64,000 bases of DNA from Lysobacter arseniciresistens ZS79 (GTDB taxonomy: Bacteria > Pseudomonadota > Gammaproteobacteria > Xanthomonadales > Xanthomonadaceae). The first letter of the stretch is position 1; every line of letters starts with the position of its first letter. The stretch spans positions 124,001 to 188,000 of the forward strand of contig NZ_AVPT01000001.1 of assembly GCF_000768335.1 (NCBI RefSeq), in the 5' to 3' direction. Position numbers and translations under genes: made by a program. Under the pieces are notes generated by a model. That model worked only from the letters and a program-made list of their open reading frames with translations, was not told where the DNA came from and did no database searches. Positions 17,571 to 26,803 of this stretch are shown in pieces.

Positions 17571-17908
17571 TGGCCGACACCCTCCGGGTCGCCGGGCTGT
17601 TCGTCGCCACCGCGGTGGCGGAGATCGTCGGTTGCTGGCTGGTGCTGCTGTGGCGCAAGCAGGCGGCCAGCGCGTGGCTGCTGCTGCCGGCGGCGCTCAG
17701 CCTGGCGGTGTTCGCGTGGCTGCTGACCCTGCACCCGGTCGCGTCCGGCCGCATCTACGCCGCGTACGGCGGCATCTACGTGGCGACCGCGCTGGCGTGG
17801 CTGGTGGTGGTCGACAAGGTCGCGCTGAACCGCGTCGACCTGCTCGGTGGCGGGCTGATCCTGCTGGGTGCGCTGGTCATGGTGGCGGGGCACTGGGGCC
17901 GGGCCTAG
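17570..17908 (+). CDS. YnfA/UPF0060 family small membrane protein
   Basis: 112 residues with four hydrophobic segments. Family marks are [15 protein letters not shown] near the first helix and [20 protein letters not shown] in the third; length is typical (about 108). The family resembles small multidrug resistance transporters, and YnfA members have been linked to efflux of toxic cations; here that is an inference. The start ATG overlaps the restriction enzyme stop (TGATG), so it is translated from the same mRNA. The link is probably positional rather than functional. Confidence 0.9.
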   Translation: MADTLRVAGLFVATAVAEIVGCWLVLLWRKQAASAWLLLPAALSLAVFAWLLTLHPVASGRIYAAYGGIYVATALAWLVVVDKVALNRVDLLGGGLILLGALVMVAGHWGRA

Positions 17909-17990
17909 CGGCACCGAGTCGTCGAGACCGCTCGCGCTGCTTGTGTTGCCTCCGTACGCGATGATGCTGGCGGCGGCGCTCTACAGCGGT

Positions 17991-18344
17991 TCAGGCCGCC
18001 ATCCGTGCGCAACTCTCCGCGCACTTCCGGCACGTCTCCGCACAGCGCTGCATCTGCGCGTCGTCGCCCATCGCCTCGCACGACTCGGCACAGCGGCGGC
18101 AGACCTCGGCGCAGGCACCGCAGGTGGCGGTGTGCACGGCGGCGCCGCGCAGCATGGCGTCGGCGCTGGTGGCGCAGATGTCGGCGCAGACCGCCATCAG
18201 GTTGATGTGCCCGGCCTCGGCGTGCTTTCCGCCCTGCCCCAGGCAGTAGTTGATGGTTTCCAGGCAGATGGCGTGGCAGCGGCTGCAGTTGTCGATGCAC
18301 TCGTTCATCGCGGGGTCGCGGTGCTCGGCGGTGTGGTGGGTCAT
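17991..18344 (-). CDS. Cys-rich four-helix-bundle copper-binding protein (Csp family)
   Basis: 117 residues with 16 cysteines, nearly all in CxxxC or CxxC spacing along helices (NECIDNCSRCHAIC, CGACAEVCRRCAESC, CAETCRKCAESC). In Csp proteins such cysteines line the core of a four-helix bundle and store many Cu(I) ions. ATG at 18344 has AGGAGG six bases upstream. No signal sequence is seen, so this is a cytosolic (Csp3-like) form. The first residues are His-rich (MTHHTAEH). A Gln/Asn-rich peptide gene lies upstream on the same strand. Confidence 0.88.
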   Translation of the reverse strand: MTHHTAEHRDPAMNECIDNCSRCHAICLETINYCLGQGGKHAEAGHINLMAVCADICATSADAMLRGAAVHTATCGACAEVCRRCAESCEAMGDDAQMQRCAETCRKCAESCARMAA

Positions 18345-18375
18345 GGCGGGCCTCCTGTGTGGGTCGGAACACAAA

Positions 18376-18397
18376 CGCCCCGGCTCTCACCGGGGCG
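18376..18397 (-). terminator. GC hairpin between Gln/Asn-rich gene and csp
   Basis: CGCCCCGG (18376-18383), six-base loop, CCGGGGCG (18390-18397). It lies just after the Gln/Asn-rich gene and before the csp start. There is no T run on either strand, so termination is only possible, not shown. Confidence 0.45.
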
Positions 18398-18421
18398 CCT
18401 GCTCACGCGATGCCGGCGATG

Positions 18422-18604
18422 TCACTGCTGGCGGTTGCGGTCCTGGCCGGGGCTCTGCTGCGAACGGTTCTGCTGGTGCTGGTCCTGCTGGCTGCGGGCC
18501 TGGGTCTGCTGGTTCTGGTTGCGGCCCTGGGCCTGCTGGCCCTGGTTGCTGCCCTGGTTGCTCTGGTTCTGGCGCTGGTTGTCCTGGTTCTGGCGGTCTT
18601 TCAC
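18422..18604 (-). CDS. Gln/Asn-rich low-complexity peptide
   Basis: 60 residues, of which 24 are Gln and 9 Asn; the remainder is mainly Arg, Ser, Asp and Gly. No hydrophobic segment and almost no large non-polar residue, so it should be fully disordered and soluble. I place the start at the GTG (18604) because AAGGAG lies seven bases before it. The longer reading from 18658 begins inside a Pro/Arg-rich stretch without such a site. Another frame over the same DNA is also open and Pro-rich, so coding is supported mainly by the ribosome site and the regular QNQ pattern. It sits upstream of the copper-storage gene on the same strand. Function unknown; the make-up is that of prion-like or desiccation-type peptides. 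Confidence 0.5.
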   Translation of the reverse strand: MKDRQNQDNQRQNQSNQGSNQGQQAQGRNQNQQTQARSQQDQHQQNRSQQSPGQDRNRQQ

Positions 18605-18732
18605 GGTCGTACTCCTTGGGGGGGAGGGATGCCGGCGTGCCGGCGGGTACTGCGTCATGGGTGCAGCAGACCATCGCCGCGGTTACGCACCCGTGAGTCG
18701 CAAGGCAGGAAATCATTGGCGTTCATGCGTTC

Positions 18733-20607
18733 ATGAACTTGACTCGGCAGAATCCACGGATGCCCCAACCACCCAAGCCGAGCCTGCGCGAACGCTTCGA
18801 CGCACTGCGCAACCTGCCACCGTTCCTGCGCCAGATCTGGGCGACCAGCCCGGCGCTGACGGTCACGACGCTGGGCCTGCGCGTGGTGCGGGCGCTGCTG
18901 CCGATCGCGACGCTGTACATCGGCAAGCTGATCATCGACGAGGCGGTGCGGCTGGTCGGCGACGGCATCGGCTTCGACACGCTGGAGGCGGCGTGGCGCA
19001 GCGGCGTGCTCGACACCCTGCTGTGGCTGCTGGCGCTGGAGTTCGGGCTGGCGATCGTCTCGGACCTGATCGGCCGGCTGGTCAGCTACGGCGACTCGCT
19101 GCTGTCGGAGCTGTTCACCAACGCCACCAGTGTGCGGCTGATGGAGCACGCGGCGACGCTCGACCTGGAGGACTTCGAGGACCCGGACCTGCAGGACAAG
19201 CTCGACCGCGCCCGGCGCCAGACGATGGGCCGGATGAACCTGATGAGCATGCTGTTCGGCCAGGTGCAGGACGCGATCACCGTGGTGAGCTTCGCGATCG
19301 GCCTGCTGGTGTACGCGCCGTGGCTGATCGTGCTGCTGGCGGTGGCGCTGGTGCCGGCGTTCATCGGCGAGTCGCACTTCAACGCGCTGGGCTACTCGCT
19401 CAACTACGCGTGGACGCCGGAGCGCCGCCAGCTGGAGTACGTGCGGCAGATGGGCGCCAGCGTCGAGACCGCCAAGGAAGTGAAGATCTTCAACCTCCAC
19501 CGGTACCTGATCGAGCGCTACCGCACGCTGGCCGACGGCTTCTTCCGCGCCAACCGTGCCCTCGCCCGCCGTCGCGCGGCCTGGGGCACGCTGCTGGCGG
19601 CGCTGGGCACGCTGGGCTACTACGTGGCGTATGCGTACATCGCGTGGCGCACGGTCAGCGGCGACTTCACCATCGGCGACCTGACCTTCCTGGCGTCGAG
19701 CTTCCGGCGCCTGCGGCAGTTGCTGGAGGGCTTGCTGGTGGGGTTCTCGCAGGTCGCCGGGCAGGCGCTGTACCTGGAGGACCTGTTCTCGTTCTTCGAG
19801 ATCGAGCCGGAGATCGTCTCGCCGGCCGACGCGGCGCCGGTGCCGCGGCCGATCACGCGTGGCTTCGTGTTCGAGAACGTCGGCTTCCGCTACCCGGACG
19901 CCGACAGGTGGGCACTGCGCGGACTGGACTTCGAGCTGCGCGCCGGCGAGGTGCTGGCGCTGGTCGGCGAGAACGGCGCCGGCAAGACCACGCTGGTGAA
20001 GCTGCTGGCGCGGCTGTACGACCCGGACGAGGGCCGCATCCTGCTGGACGGCCGCGACCTGCGCGAGTACGACCTCGACGCGCTGCGCGCCAACATCGGC
20101 GTGATCTTCCAGGACTTCGTGCGCTACCACCTGACCGCCGGCGAGAACATCGGCGTCGGCCAGATCGAGGCCATGGGCGACGAGGCCCGCATCCGCGAGG
20201 CCGCGCGGCGGGCGATGGCCCACGGGGTGATCGAAGGCCTGCCGATGGGCTACGACCAGTTGATCGGGCGGCGCTTCAAGACCGGCGTCGACCTGTCCGG
20301 CGGTCAGTGGCAGAAGATCGCGATCGCCCGCGCCTACATGCGCGACGCGCAGGTGATGATCCTCGACGAACCGACCGCGGCGCTGGATGCACGGTCGGAG
20401 TTCGAGGTGTTCCAGCGCTTCAAGGAGCTGTCGGACCAGCGCACCGCGGTGCTGATCAGCCACCGGTTCAGCAGCGTGCGCATGGCCGACCGGATCCTGG
20501 TGCTGGCCGAGGGCCGGCTGGAGGCGAGCGGCACGCATGAGGAGCTGATGGCCGAGGGCGGGCGCTACGCGGAGCTGTTCGAGCTGCAGGCGGCGGGGTA
20601 CCGCTGA
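18733..20607 (+). CDS. ABC transporter, fused membrane and ATPase domains (exporter type)
   Basis: 624 residues. Residues about 30-330 form a six-helix ABC exporter membrane domain. The C-terminal ATPase has Walker A GENGAGKTT, Q-loop FQDFVRYHL, signature LSGGQWQK, Walker B VMILDEPTAALD and the H-loop ISHRFSS. It should work as a homodimer pumping an unknown compound out of the cytoplasm; lipid, peptide or drug substrates are all possible. The start is unsure: ATG at 18733 and ATG at 18760 (MPQPPKPSLRERF) are both possible and neither has a good ribosome site. No partner gene. A REPIN follows 60 bases after the stop. Confidence 0.9.
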   Translation: MNLTRQNPRMPQPPKPSLRERFDALRNLPPFLRQIWATSPALTVTTLGLRVVRALLPIATLYIGKLIIDEAVRLVGDGIGFDTLEAAWRSGVLDTLLWLLALEFGLAIVSDLIGRLVSYGDSLLSELFTNATSVRLMEHAATLDLEDFEDPDLQDKLDRARRQTMGRMNLMSMLFGQVQDAITVVSFAIGLLVYAPWLIVLLAVALVPAFIGESHFNALGYSLNYAWTPERRQLEYVRQMGASVETAKEVKIFNLHRYLIERYRTLADGFFRANRALARRRAAWGTLLAALGTLGYYVAYAYIAWRTVSGDFTIGDLTFLASSFRRLRQLLEGLLVGFSQVAGQALYLEDLFSFFEIEPEIVSPADAAPVPRPITRGFVFENVGFRYPDADRWALRGLDFELRAGEVLALVGENGAGKTTLVKLLARLYDPDEGRILLDGRDLREYDLDALRANIGVIFQDFVRYHLTAGENIGVGQIEAMGDEARIREAARRAMAHGVIEGLPMGYDQLIGRRFKTGVDLSGGQWQKIAIARAYMRDAQVMILDEPTAALDARSEFEVFQRFKELSDQRTAVLISHRFSSVRMADRILVLAEGRLEASGTHEELMAEGGRYAELFELQAAGYR

Positions 20608-20668
20608 GGGGGCCGATGCGCCTGCCGTGAGGCCGGGCGATGCGCCTACCGGTAGCTACGCCCCACCC

Positions 20669-20825
20669 GTAGGAGCGACGTAAGTCGCGACCTGTACATC
20701 GCGTCCGGATAGGCCTGATCCGCAGCTGCGATGGAGTGCCCGAAGCGGCTCCGGGAACATCCTCCCCACTCCACCCGATCAGACTCCGGACACCCCGACC
20801 CGGTCGCGACTTACGTCGCTCCTAC
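20669..20825. repeat. REPIN 2
   Basis: GTAGGAGCGACGTAAGTCGCGACC at 20669-20692 and its perfect inverse at 20802-20825, 109 bases apart. The spacer differs from REPIN 1 but shares GGAACATC and the following CCCC with REPIN 4. It lies in the 317-bp gap between the ABC exporter and the BON gene, which otherwise holds no gene. Confidence 0.85.
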
Positions 20826-20924
20826 GTCTGGTCCGAATCGCGCGGACCTTCCTTTTGCAAACCATTGCCGCCGCCCTAACGCATCGCGGACTAGCGTCGG
20901 ACCTCCCGTCGGCGGAGAACCCCG

Positions 20925-21674
20925 ATGAACCGTGGCAACCACAGCGGCCCGCGCCGCGAGCACGACGCCCCGACCGGCCAGCGCGGCGCCGGGGCGCGCT
21001 TCAACCCCGGTGAACGCGAGTACCGCGACCTGCCCTCCATCACCAACCGCCAGTGGGGCGCGCAGTCCGAGGGCGACGACGCCTACTCCTACGGTTACGA
21101 CGGCCAGGGCGGTTACGGCGACTTCACCCAGGGCGGCTACGGCGAGGACCAGGGCCGCTACGCGCAGAGCGGCCACGGGCGCGGCGGTTCGGACTACGCC
21201 AGCGCCACCCGGGTGTCGCGCGGGGTCAGCCATCAGGGCCGCGGCCCGCGCAACTACACGCGGCCGGACGCCAGCATCGTCGACGAGCTGATCGACCGGA
21301 TGACCGAGCACGACGCGCTGGACGCGACCGAGATCCTGGTGATGGTCGAGGACGGCGTGGTGACGCTGACCGGCGAGGTGCCCGAGCGCCGGATGAAGCA
21401 CCTGGCCGAGGACCTCGCCGACGAGGTGCGCGGCGTGCGCGACATCCATAACCGGATCAGCGTCGACAACGGCGCGTCGTCGTTCGGCCCGCCCGGCCGC
21501 GGCGTGCGCAGCGGCGACAACCAGGTCGGCAGCGGGTTCTCGAGTTCCGGCCGGGTCAGTGATCCGTTGTCGGACGACGCCGTGCGCGTGGGCCGCGCCG
21601 GCACCGAACCGGACGCACCGGAGCGGCACCGGGCGAACATGGAAGCCGGCAGTGGAAAGCAGCGGAAGAAGTAG
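20925..21674 (+). CDS. BON-domain protein with Gly/Tyr-rich N-terminus
   Basis: 249 residues. Residues about 1-115 are low-complexity, rich in Gly, Tyr, Gln and Arg (YGYDGQGGYGDFTQGGYGED). Residues about 118-185 are a BON domain (IVDELIDRMTEHDALDATEI, VEDGVVTLTGEVPERRMKH, VRGVRDIHNRISV), a fold thought to bind phospholipid or act in envelope stress. The tail is again disordered. No signal peptide is visible, unlike periplasmic BON proteins such as OsmY, so it is probably cytoplasmic. GGCGGAG precedes the ATG. It is convergent with the UspA gene, 16 bases between stops. The stress role is inferred from the domain and the neighbour. Confidence 0.85.
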   Translation: MNRGNHSGPRREHDAPTGQRGAGARFNPGEREYRDLPSITNRQWGAQSEGDDAYSYGYDGQGGYGDFTQGGYGEDQGRYAQSGHGRGGSDYASATRVSRGVSHQGRGPRNYTRPDASIVDELIDRMTEHDALDATEILVMVEDGVVTLTGEVPERRMKHLAEDLADEVRGVRDIHNRISVDNGASSFGPPGRGVRSGDNQVGSGFSSSGRVSDPLSDDAVRVGRAGTEPDAPERHRANMEAGSGKQRKK

Positions 21675-21690
21675 CCGCTGCGCGCAGCCG

Positions 21691-22563
21691 CTAGCGCAAC
21701 AGCAACACCGGCACCTGGCAGCTGCGCAGCACCGCGGACGTGGTGCTGCCGACGATCAGGCGGCGGATGCGCGAGTGGCCGTAGGCGCCCATCACCAGCA
21801 GGTCGATGCGCTGGTCGCACACGTGCGCGGCGATGGCGTCTTCCGGGTCGCCGTCGACGCTGTGAGCGGTGGCGGAAAAGTCCGCTTCCAGTAGCGTCCG
21901 CGTCGCCCAATCCAGATCGCGCCGGCCCTCGCCGTCACCGACAGCCAGCAACTGCACCTCCAGCTCGCGGAACAGCGGGCTGGCGGCAACCATCTCGACC
22001 GCCTTGCGGGTGGTTGGGCTGCCGTCGAATGCGATCAGCACCCGCTGGACCGGCCGGAACTCGCGCGAGGCGACCAGTAGCGGCCGGTGCACGGCGCGCA
22101 CGACACGTTCAAGTTCGCCGCCGAGGTGGCCCTTGGCGAAGTCGGCATGCTCGCCGCGCTTGCCGAGCACGAACAGGCGCACGCCCTCCTCCAGTTCCAG
22201 CAGCGTGTCGACCAGCCCGCCGTGGCGCAGGCGCAGGTCGACATCGTCGGCGCCGGCGGTGGCCGCCATCTGGCGGGCCTGCTGCAGCAGCAGGCGTCCG
22301 CGCTCCTGGGCCAGCTTCGAGCGCGTCTCGTCGAGCGCGGTCAGCTGCAGCAGCAGGGTCTCCTGCTCGCCCAGGGCGAGGTTGCCGCTCAGGTCGACCG
22401 GGGCGGTCTGCTCGACCGGGTCGATCACGTGGACCAGCTCCAGCGGCGCGGCCAGCCGCGCGGCGGCCCAGGCGGCGTGCTGGCAGACGCTGCCGGTGTA
22501 GGCGGAGGCATCAACGGCGGCGAGCACGCGGCCGTCGCGGTTCAACGGGGATGTCTCGGTCAT
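21691..22563 (-). CDS. Tandem universal stress protein (UspA family)
   Basis: 290 residues with two Usp domains, about 1-150 and 151-290. The second keeps the ATP-binding signature G-x2-G-x9-G-S/T (GAYGHSRIRRLIVGST) and ends CQVPVLLLR. The first has only a decayed version (GKRGEHADFAKGHLGGE). Likely a cytoplasmic stress protein whose second domain binds nucleotide. ATG at 22563 has GAGGAGG five bases upstream. It begins 10 bases after the stop of the SulP transporter, so the two form an operon; SulP-Usp pairs are common, but the link between them is not explained by the sequence. Confidence 0.9.
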   Translation of the reverse strand: MTETSPLNRDGRVLAAVDASAYTGSVCQHAAWAAARLAAPLELVHVIDPVEQTAPVDLSGNLALGEQETLLLQLTALDETRSKLAQERGRLLLQQARQMAATAGADDVDLRLRHGGLVDTLLELEEGVRLFVLGKRGEHADFAKGHLGGELERVVRAVHRPLLVASREFRPVQRVLIAFDGSPTTRKAVEMVAASPLFRELEVQLLAVGDGEGRRDLDWATRTLLEADFSATAHSVDGDPEDAIAAHVCDQRIDLLVMGAYGHSRIRRLIVGSTTSAVLRSCQVPVLLLR

Positions 22564-22573
22564 CGTCGCCTCC

Positions 22574-24058
22574 TCAGTGATCGCCCATGAGCCGTTCGGC
22601 ACCCGGCTTGTCGTGCACGCCGAGCCGCGTGACCAGCGTGGCGCTGGCCTCGTTCAGGCCGACGACCTCGACCTGCGTGCCCTCGCGGCGGAACTTCATC
22701 ACCACCTTGTCGAGCGCGCCGACCGCGGTCAAATCCCAGAAGTGCGCACCGCCGACGTCGATGCGGACCCGCTCGACCGCCTCGCGGAAGTCGAAGCGGT
22801 TGACGAAGTCCTGCGCCGAAGCGAAGAACACCTGCCCGGTGACGGTGTAGTGCCGCGCCCTGCCCTCGTCGGCCGACACCGAGCCGATATGCAGCACCTG
22901 CCCGACCTTGCGCGCGAAGAACAGCGCCGACAGCAGCACGCCGGTCAGCACGCCCTTGGCGAGGTCGTGGGTCAGCACCGTCACCACCACCGTGCCGACC
23001 ATGACAACGCTGGAAGTCGGCGGGTGCTTGCGCAGGTCGCGGATCGAGGACCAGCTGAAGGTGCCGATCGACACCATGATCATCACCGCCACCAGCGCCG
23101 CCATCGGGATCTGCTTCACCCACGGCCCGGCGAAGACGACGAGGACGAGCAGGAACACGCCCGCGACCAGCGTCGACAGCCGCCCGCGGCCGCCGGACTT
23201 CACGTTGATCACCGACTGCCCGATCATCGCGCAGCCGGCCATGCCGCCGAGCAGGCCGGAGGCGATGTTGGCGATGCCCTGCCCGCGCGCCTCGCGGTTC
23301 TTGTCGCTGGGCGTGTCGGTGAGGTCGTCGACGATCTGCGCGGTCAACATCGATTCCAGCAGGCCGACCACCGCCAGCGTCGCCGACACCGGCAGCACGA
23401 TCGACAGCGTCTCCAGCGTCAGCGGCACCTGCGGCAGGAGGAAGATCGGCAGGCTGTCGGGCAGCTCGCCCATGTCGCCGACGGTCGGCACCCGGATGCC
23501 CATCGCCAGCGCGAACGCGGTCAGCGCCACGATCGCGACCAGTGGCGAGGGGATCGTCCGGGTCAGCCGCGGGAACAGATAGATGATCGCCAGCCCCGCC
23601 GCGACCATCGGGTACACCATCCACGGCACGCCGACCAGCTGCGGCAACTGCGCCACGAAGATCAGGATCGCCAGCGCGTTGACGAAGCCGGTGATCACCG
23701 AGCGCGAGACGAACCGCATCAGCGCCGGCAGCTTCGCCACGCCCGCGAGGATCTGCAGCACGCCGGTCAGCAGCGTCGCCATCAGCAGGTACTGCAGGCC
23801 GTGGTCGCGGACCAGGTCGACCATCACCAGCGCCATCGCGCCGGTCGCGGCAGAGATCATCGCCGGCCGTCCGCCGGCGAAGGCGATCACCACCGCGATG
23901 CAGAACGACGCGTAGAGGCCGACCTTGGGGTCGACCCCGGCAATGATGGAAAACGCGATCGCCTCCGGGATCAGCGCGAGGGCGACGACGAGGCCGGAAA
24001 GCACGTCGCCACGGATATTGCCGAGCCAGTCCTGGCGCAGCTGTCGGGTATCGAACAA
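22574..24058 (-). CDS. SulP-family anion transporter with STAS domain
   Basis: 494 residues. The membrane part (about 10-380) opens with [20 protein letters not shown] and [20 protein letters not shown], the SulP signature. A cytoplasmic STAS domain follows ([20 protein letters not shown]). Family members import sulfate, bicarbonate or dicarboxylates; which one cannot be told. I choose the TTG at 24058 as start because AGGAG stands six bases upstream and the protein then begins at the family's usual first residues ([14 protein letters not shown]). The upstream frame, open to 24217, runs through a REPIN arm and is not coding. The UspA gene follows in the operon. Confidence 0.9.
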   Translation of the reverse strand: MFDTRQLRQDWLGNIRGDVLSGLVVALALIPEAIAFSIIAGVDPKVGLYASFCIAVVIAFAGGRPAMISAATGAMALVMVDLVRDHGLQYLLMATLLTGVLQILAGVAKLPALMRFVSRSVITGFVNALAILIFVAQLPQLVGVPWMVYPMVAAGLAIIYLFPRLTRTIPSPLVAIVALTAFALAMGIRVPTVGDMGELPDSLPIFLLPQVPLTLETLSIVLPVSATLAVVGLLESMLTAQIVDDLTDTPSDKNREARGQGIANIASGLLGGMAGCAMIGQSVINVKSGGRGRLSTLVAGVFLLVLVVFAGPWVKQIPMAALVAVMIMVSIGTFSWSSIRDLRKHPPTSSVVMVGTVVVTVLTHDLAKGVLTGVLLSALFFARKVGQVLHIGSVSADEGRARHYTVTGQVFFASAQDFVNRFDFREAVERVRIDVGGAHFWDLTAVGALDKVVMKFRREGTQVEVVGLNEASATLVTRLGVHDKPGAERLMGDH

Positions 24059-24133
24059 GGGGAGCTCCTGCCGCGGAATGGTGGCCGCGAATGTCGAACG
24101 CCGGGGCGAGGCCCGCACCCGGAGCCGGCCATT

Positions 24134-24272
24134 GTAGGAGCGACGTGAGTCGCGACCTACTGACCATCCAACCTCGCGGTGATCAACGCGTTGAGCCGGT
24201 CGCGCGACCGGGAGCACGCGTGGACCGTCAATACATCGGTTGTCAGTGGGTCGCGACTCACGTCGCTCCTAC
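24134..24272. repeat. REPIN 3
   Basis: GTAGGAGCGACGTGAGTCGC at 24134, with its inverse ending at 24272; both arms share the variant GTGAGTC, so the pair evolved together. The inner ends (CTACTGACCATC against TTGTCAGTGGG) match imperfectly. The spacer shares GATCAACGCG with REPIN 1. It lies upstream of the SulP gene and downstream of DUF488. Confidence 0.85.
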
Positions 24273-24333
24273 GGGGCCGGGCGCGTACGGAAGTCCGGCG
24301 CGGCGGGGAAAGGCAGTCGGACGACGGCCGGCT

Positions 24334-24903
24334 TCAGAACAGCGGCGCCTGCGGCGGCTCCGGCGCGCTGTAGTCGAGCTGGCCGTCGACGATCCGCGCG
24401 GCCGAGGTGTACGGGTGCTCCTCGCTGCGGCCGGGGGCGGCCAGGTGGATCACCTCCCAGCCGTGGGCCTTGAAGTCGTCGGCGATCAGCCCGCGGTGGC
24501 ACTGCCACCACAGCGCCTCGGCGCACATGATCGCCACCCGCGTGGTGCCGGCCAGTTCGGCAAGCCGGTCGCGTGCGCGCTGCCACGGGGCGGTTTCCAT
24601 GTAGTCGGCGTAGCCGCGGAAGCTGGCGTTGCGCCACGCGGTGTTGCGGGTGTCCGGGTCGGCCTTGCGGCGGCCGCCGAGGTCCGGCATCGGCAGGTAG
24701 CGGAATCCTGCTTCCGGCAGCGTGTGCGCCATCGTCTCGCCGGAGAACTGCGGGTTGCGCCGCGAACCGGCAAAGCGCCGCACGTCGACCAGCACCTCGA
24801 TCCCCGCCTCGCCGAGCATGCCGGTGAACACCTCCCACTCGCGGGTCGAGTGGCCGATGGTCCACAGCGTGCCGGCCACCGCCTCGTTGCCGTTGTTGTC
24901 CAT
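24334..24903 (-). CDS. DUF488 family protein
   Basis: 189 residues. Conserved elements: TIGHSTREWEVF at 14-25, VDVRRFAGSRRNPQFS at 39-54, YADYMETAPW and the Cys/His-bearing AIMCAEALWWQCHRGLIADD near 128. These are the DUF488 marks; the invariant Cys, Arg and His suggest an enzyme or a nucleic-acid binding protein, but no activity is established to my knowledge. No signal peptide. Transcribed alone, away from the AarF gene. Confidence 0.88.
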   Translation of the reverse strand: MDNNGNEAVAGTLWTIGHSTREWEVFTGMLGEAGIEVLVDVRRFAGSRRNPQFSGETMAHTLPEAGFRYLPMPDLGGRRKADPDTRNTAWRNASFRGYADYMETAPWQRARDRLAELAGTTRVAIMCAEALWWQCHRGLIADDFKAHGWEVIHLAAPGRSEEHPYTSAARIVDGQLDYSAPEPPQAPLF

Positions 24904-25014
24904 GCGGCCATCGTGCCGGCCGCCGCGTTAAGCACGCGGCCAGACACGGCACCGGTGGTGAAGCGGCGTTGACGCGGGCCGGACTAGGCTGCGGTCGACC
25001 CCGTGGAGACCGAG

Positions 25015-26802
25015 ATGAACCAGCGCGACACCGATGCAGCCGCGGCCATGCCGACCGCCGACACCGGCCTCGCCGTGGCTCGCGAAGACGCCACCCGCGC
25101 GCCCGACGGCTACGTCGCCGAGAGCGGCCTCGCGCGCACCGCGAAGATCCTCAGGTTCCTGCTGAAGTACCGCAACGCCGGCGTCTTCAGCGGCCTCGAC
25201 CTCGACGCCGCCACCGCCGGCCACGACATCCCGCCGCAGACCGAAGGCCGGCCGGAGCAGTTCGTCAGCGACCTGGAGGCGCTCGGCCCGACCTTCGTCA
25301 AGATCGGCCAGGCGCTGTCGACCCGGCCCGACATGGTCCCGCCGGAGTACATGGCCGCGTTGGAGCGGATGCAGGACAACGTATCGCCGGTGGAGTTCGC
25401 GGTGATCCGGCAGGCGGTGGAGGACGCGCTCGGCGTGAAGCTGACCACGGCCTTCCAGACCTTCGACGAGACCCCGCTGGGCTGCGCCTCGCTGGCGCAG
25501 GTGCACCGGGCGACGCTGCGCGACGGCCGCGCGGTGGCGGTGAAGGTGCAGCGCCCGCACGCGGTCGAGCAGATCCGCGCCGACCTCGATGCGCTGGCGT
25601 CGATCGCCGGCCGCATCGACCACTCCACCCGCATCGGCCGGCGCATGCGCTTCGGCGACTGGGTGCACGAGTTCCGCAAGACCCTGCTGGCCGAGCTCGA
25701 CTACCGCACGGAGGCCGAGAACCTCGACCGCTTCGCCCGCCACTTCCGCTCCTACCCCGAGCTGACCGTGCCGGCGCCGGTGTGGGACCTGACCCGCACG
25801 CGGGTGCTGACGATGGACCTGGTGACCGGCACCAAGGTCACCGACATCAGCGGCATGCGGCGGGCCGAGGAGCCGCTGGACGAACTCGCCGAAGCGCTGA
25901 TGCGCGGCTACCTCGACCAGACCTTTGTGCACGGCGAGATCCACGCCGACCCGCACCCTGGCAACCTGCTGGTGACGCCCGACGGCCGGCTGGCGATCTT
26001 CGACCTCGGCATGGTCGCCCACGTGCCGCCGCGCCAGCGCGACCACCTGCTGAAGCTACTGTTCGCCGCGGTCGACGGCCGCGGCGAGGAGGTTGCCGGC
26101 GAGGCGATTGCGATGGGCACGCGGCTGGAGGACTTCGACGAGGAGCGCTACCTGCGCGAGGTCGGCCAGCTGGTGTCGCGCTACGCCGCGCACCAGTCCG
26201 GCGGTGGCGGTCACGTCAGCTCGCTGTCGGAGGGCCGGCTGGTGCTGGACCTGACCCGGATCGCCACCGCCTGCGGCCTGCGCACGCCGCCCGAGCTGAG
26301 CCTGCTGGGCAAGACCCTGCTGAGCCTGGAATCGGTCTGCCACGCGCTGGACCCGGAGCTGGACGTCAAGCGGATCGTCGAGCAGCACCTCGACCACGTG
26401 ATGCGCGAGCGGCTGCGCAAGTCGCTGTCGCCCGCGCACCTGGCCGGCGACCTGCTCGATCTGCACGGCCTGCTGCGCGACGCCCCGCGCAAGCTGTCGG
26501 ACACGCTGTCGCTGCTGGCCGACAACCGCCTGCAGATCCGCGTGGCGGGGCTGGAGGATTCGCAGTTGCTGGAGGCGCTGCAGAAGATCGCCAACCGCGT
26601 AGCCGCCGGCGTGGTCACCGCCGCGCTGGTCCTCGCCTCGGCGCTGATGATGCGGGTCGACGCCGGGCCGCAGTTGCTGGGCTACCCGGCGATCGCGCTG
26701 GTGCTGTTCCTGATCGGCGCGGCGCTGGGCATCGCGATCGTCTGGAGCGCGCTGTACAGCGACCGCCGGGCCAAGCCGCGCGAAGAACGGGCGCCACGCT
26801 GA
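25015..26802 (+). CDS. AarF/UbiB family atypical kinase (ABC1)
   Basis: 595 residues. Kinase-like core with the family KxGQ motif (LGPTFVKIGQALSTRPDMVP), nucleotide-binding CASLAQVHRATLRDGR, the lysine in AVKVQRP, catalytic HGEIHADPHPGNLL and the DFG-like IFDLGM. Two hydrophobic helices near residues 530-580 anchor the C-terminus. UbiB homologues are ATPases needed for ubiquinone synthesis. This long, stand-alone version lacks ubiE/ubiJ neighbours, so it may be a lipid or quinone related paralogue rather than UbiB proper. ATG 25015 is preferred over GTG 25003 because GGAG lies eight bases before it. The App1-like phosphatase starts one base after its stop. Confidence 0.88.
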   Translation: MNQRDTDAAAAMPTADTGLAVAREDATRAPDGYVAESGLARTAKILRFLLKYRNAGVFSGLDLDAATAGHDIPPQTEGRPEQFVSDLEALGPTFVKIGQALSTRPDMVPPEYMAALERMQDNVSPVEFAVIRQAVEDALGVKLTTAFQTFDETPLGCASLAQVHRATLRDGRAVAVKVQRPHAVEQIRADLDALASIAGRIDHSTRIGRRMRFGDWVHEFRKTLLAELDYRTEAENLDRFARHFRSYPELTVPAPVWDLTRTRVLTMDLVTGTKVTDISGMRRAEEPLDELAEALMRGYLDQTFVHGEIHADPHPGNLLVTPDGRLAIFDLGMVAHVPPRQRDHLLKLLFAAVDGRGEEVAGEAIAMGTRLEDFDEERYLREVGQLVSRYAAHQSGGGGHVSSLSEGRLVLDLTRIATACGLRTPPELSLLGKTLLSLESVCHALDPELDVKRIVEQHLDHVMRERLRKSLSPAHLAGDLLDLHGLLRDAPRKLSDTLSLLADNRLQIRVAGLEDSQLLEALQKIANRVAAGVVTAALVLASALMMRVDAGPQLLGYPAIALVLFLIGAALGIAIVWSALYSDRRAKPREERAPR

Positions 26803-26803
26803 C

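Noticed and set aside
18387-18716. Pro/Gly-rich frame overlapping the Gln/Asn-rich peptide
   Set aside because: No ribosome site at its start and it runs through the CGCCCCGG hairpin; the Gln/Asn frame has AAGGAG at the right distance. Not fully excluded.
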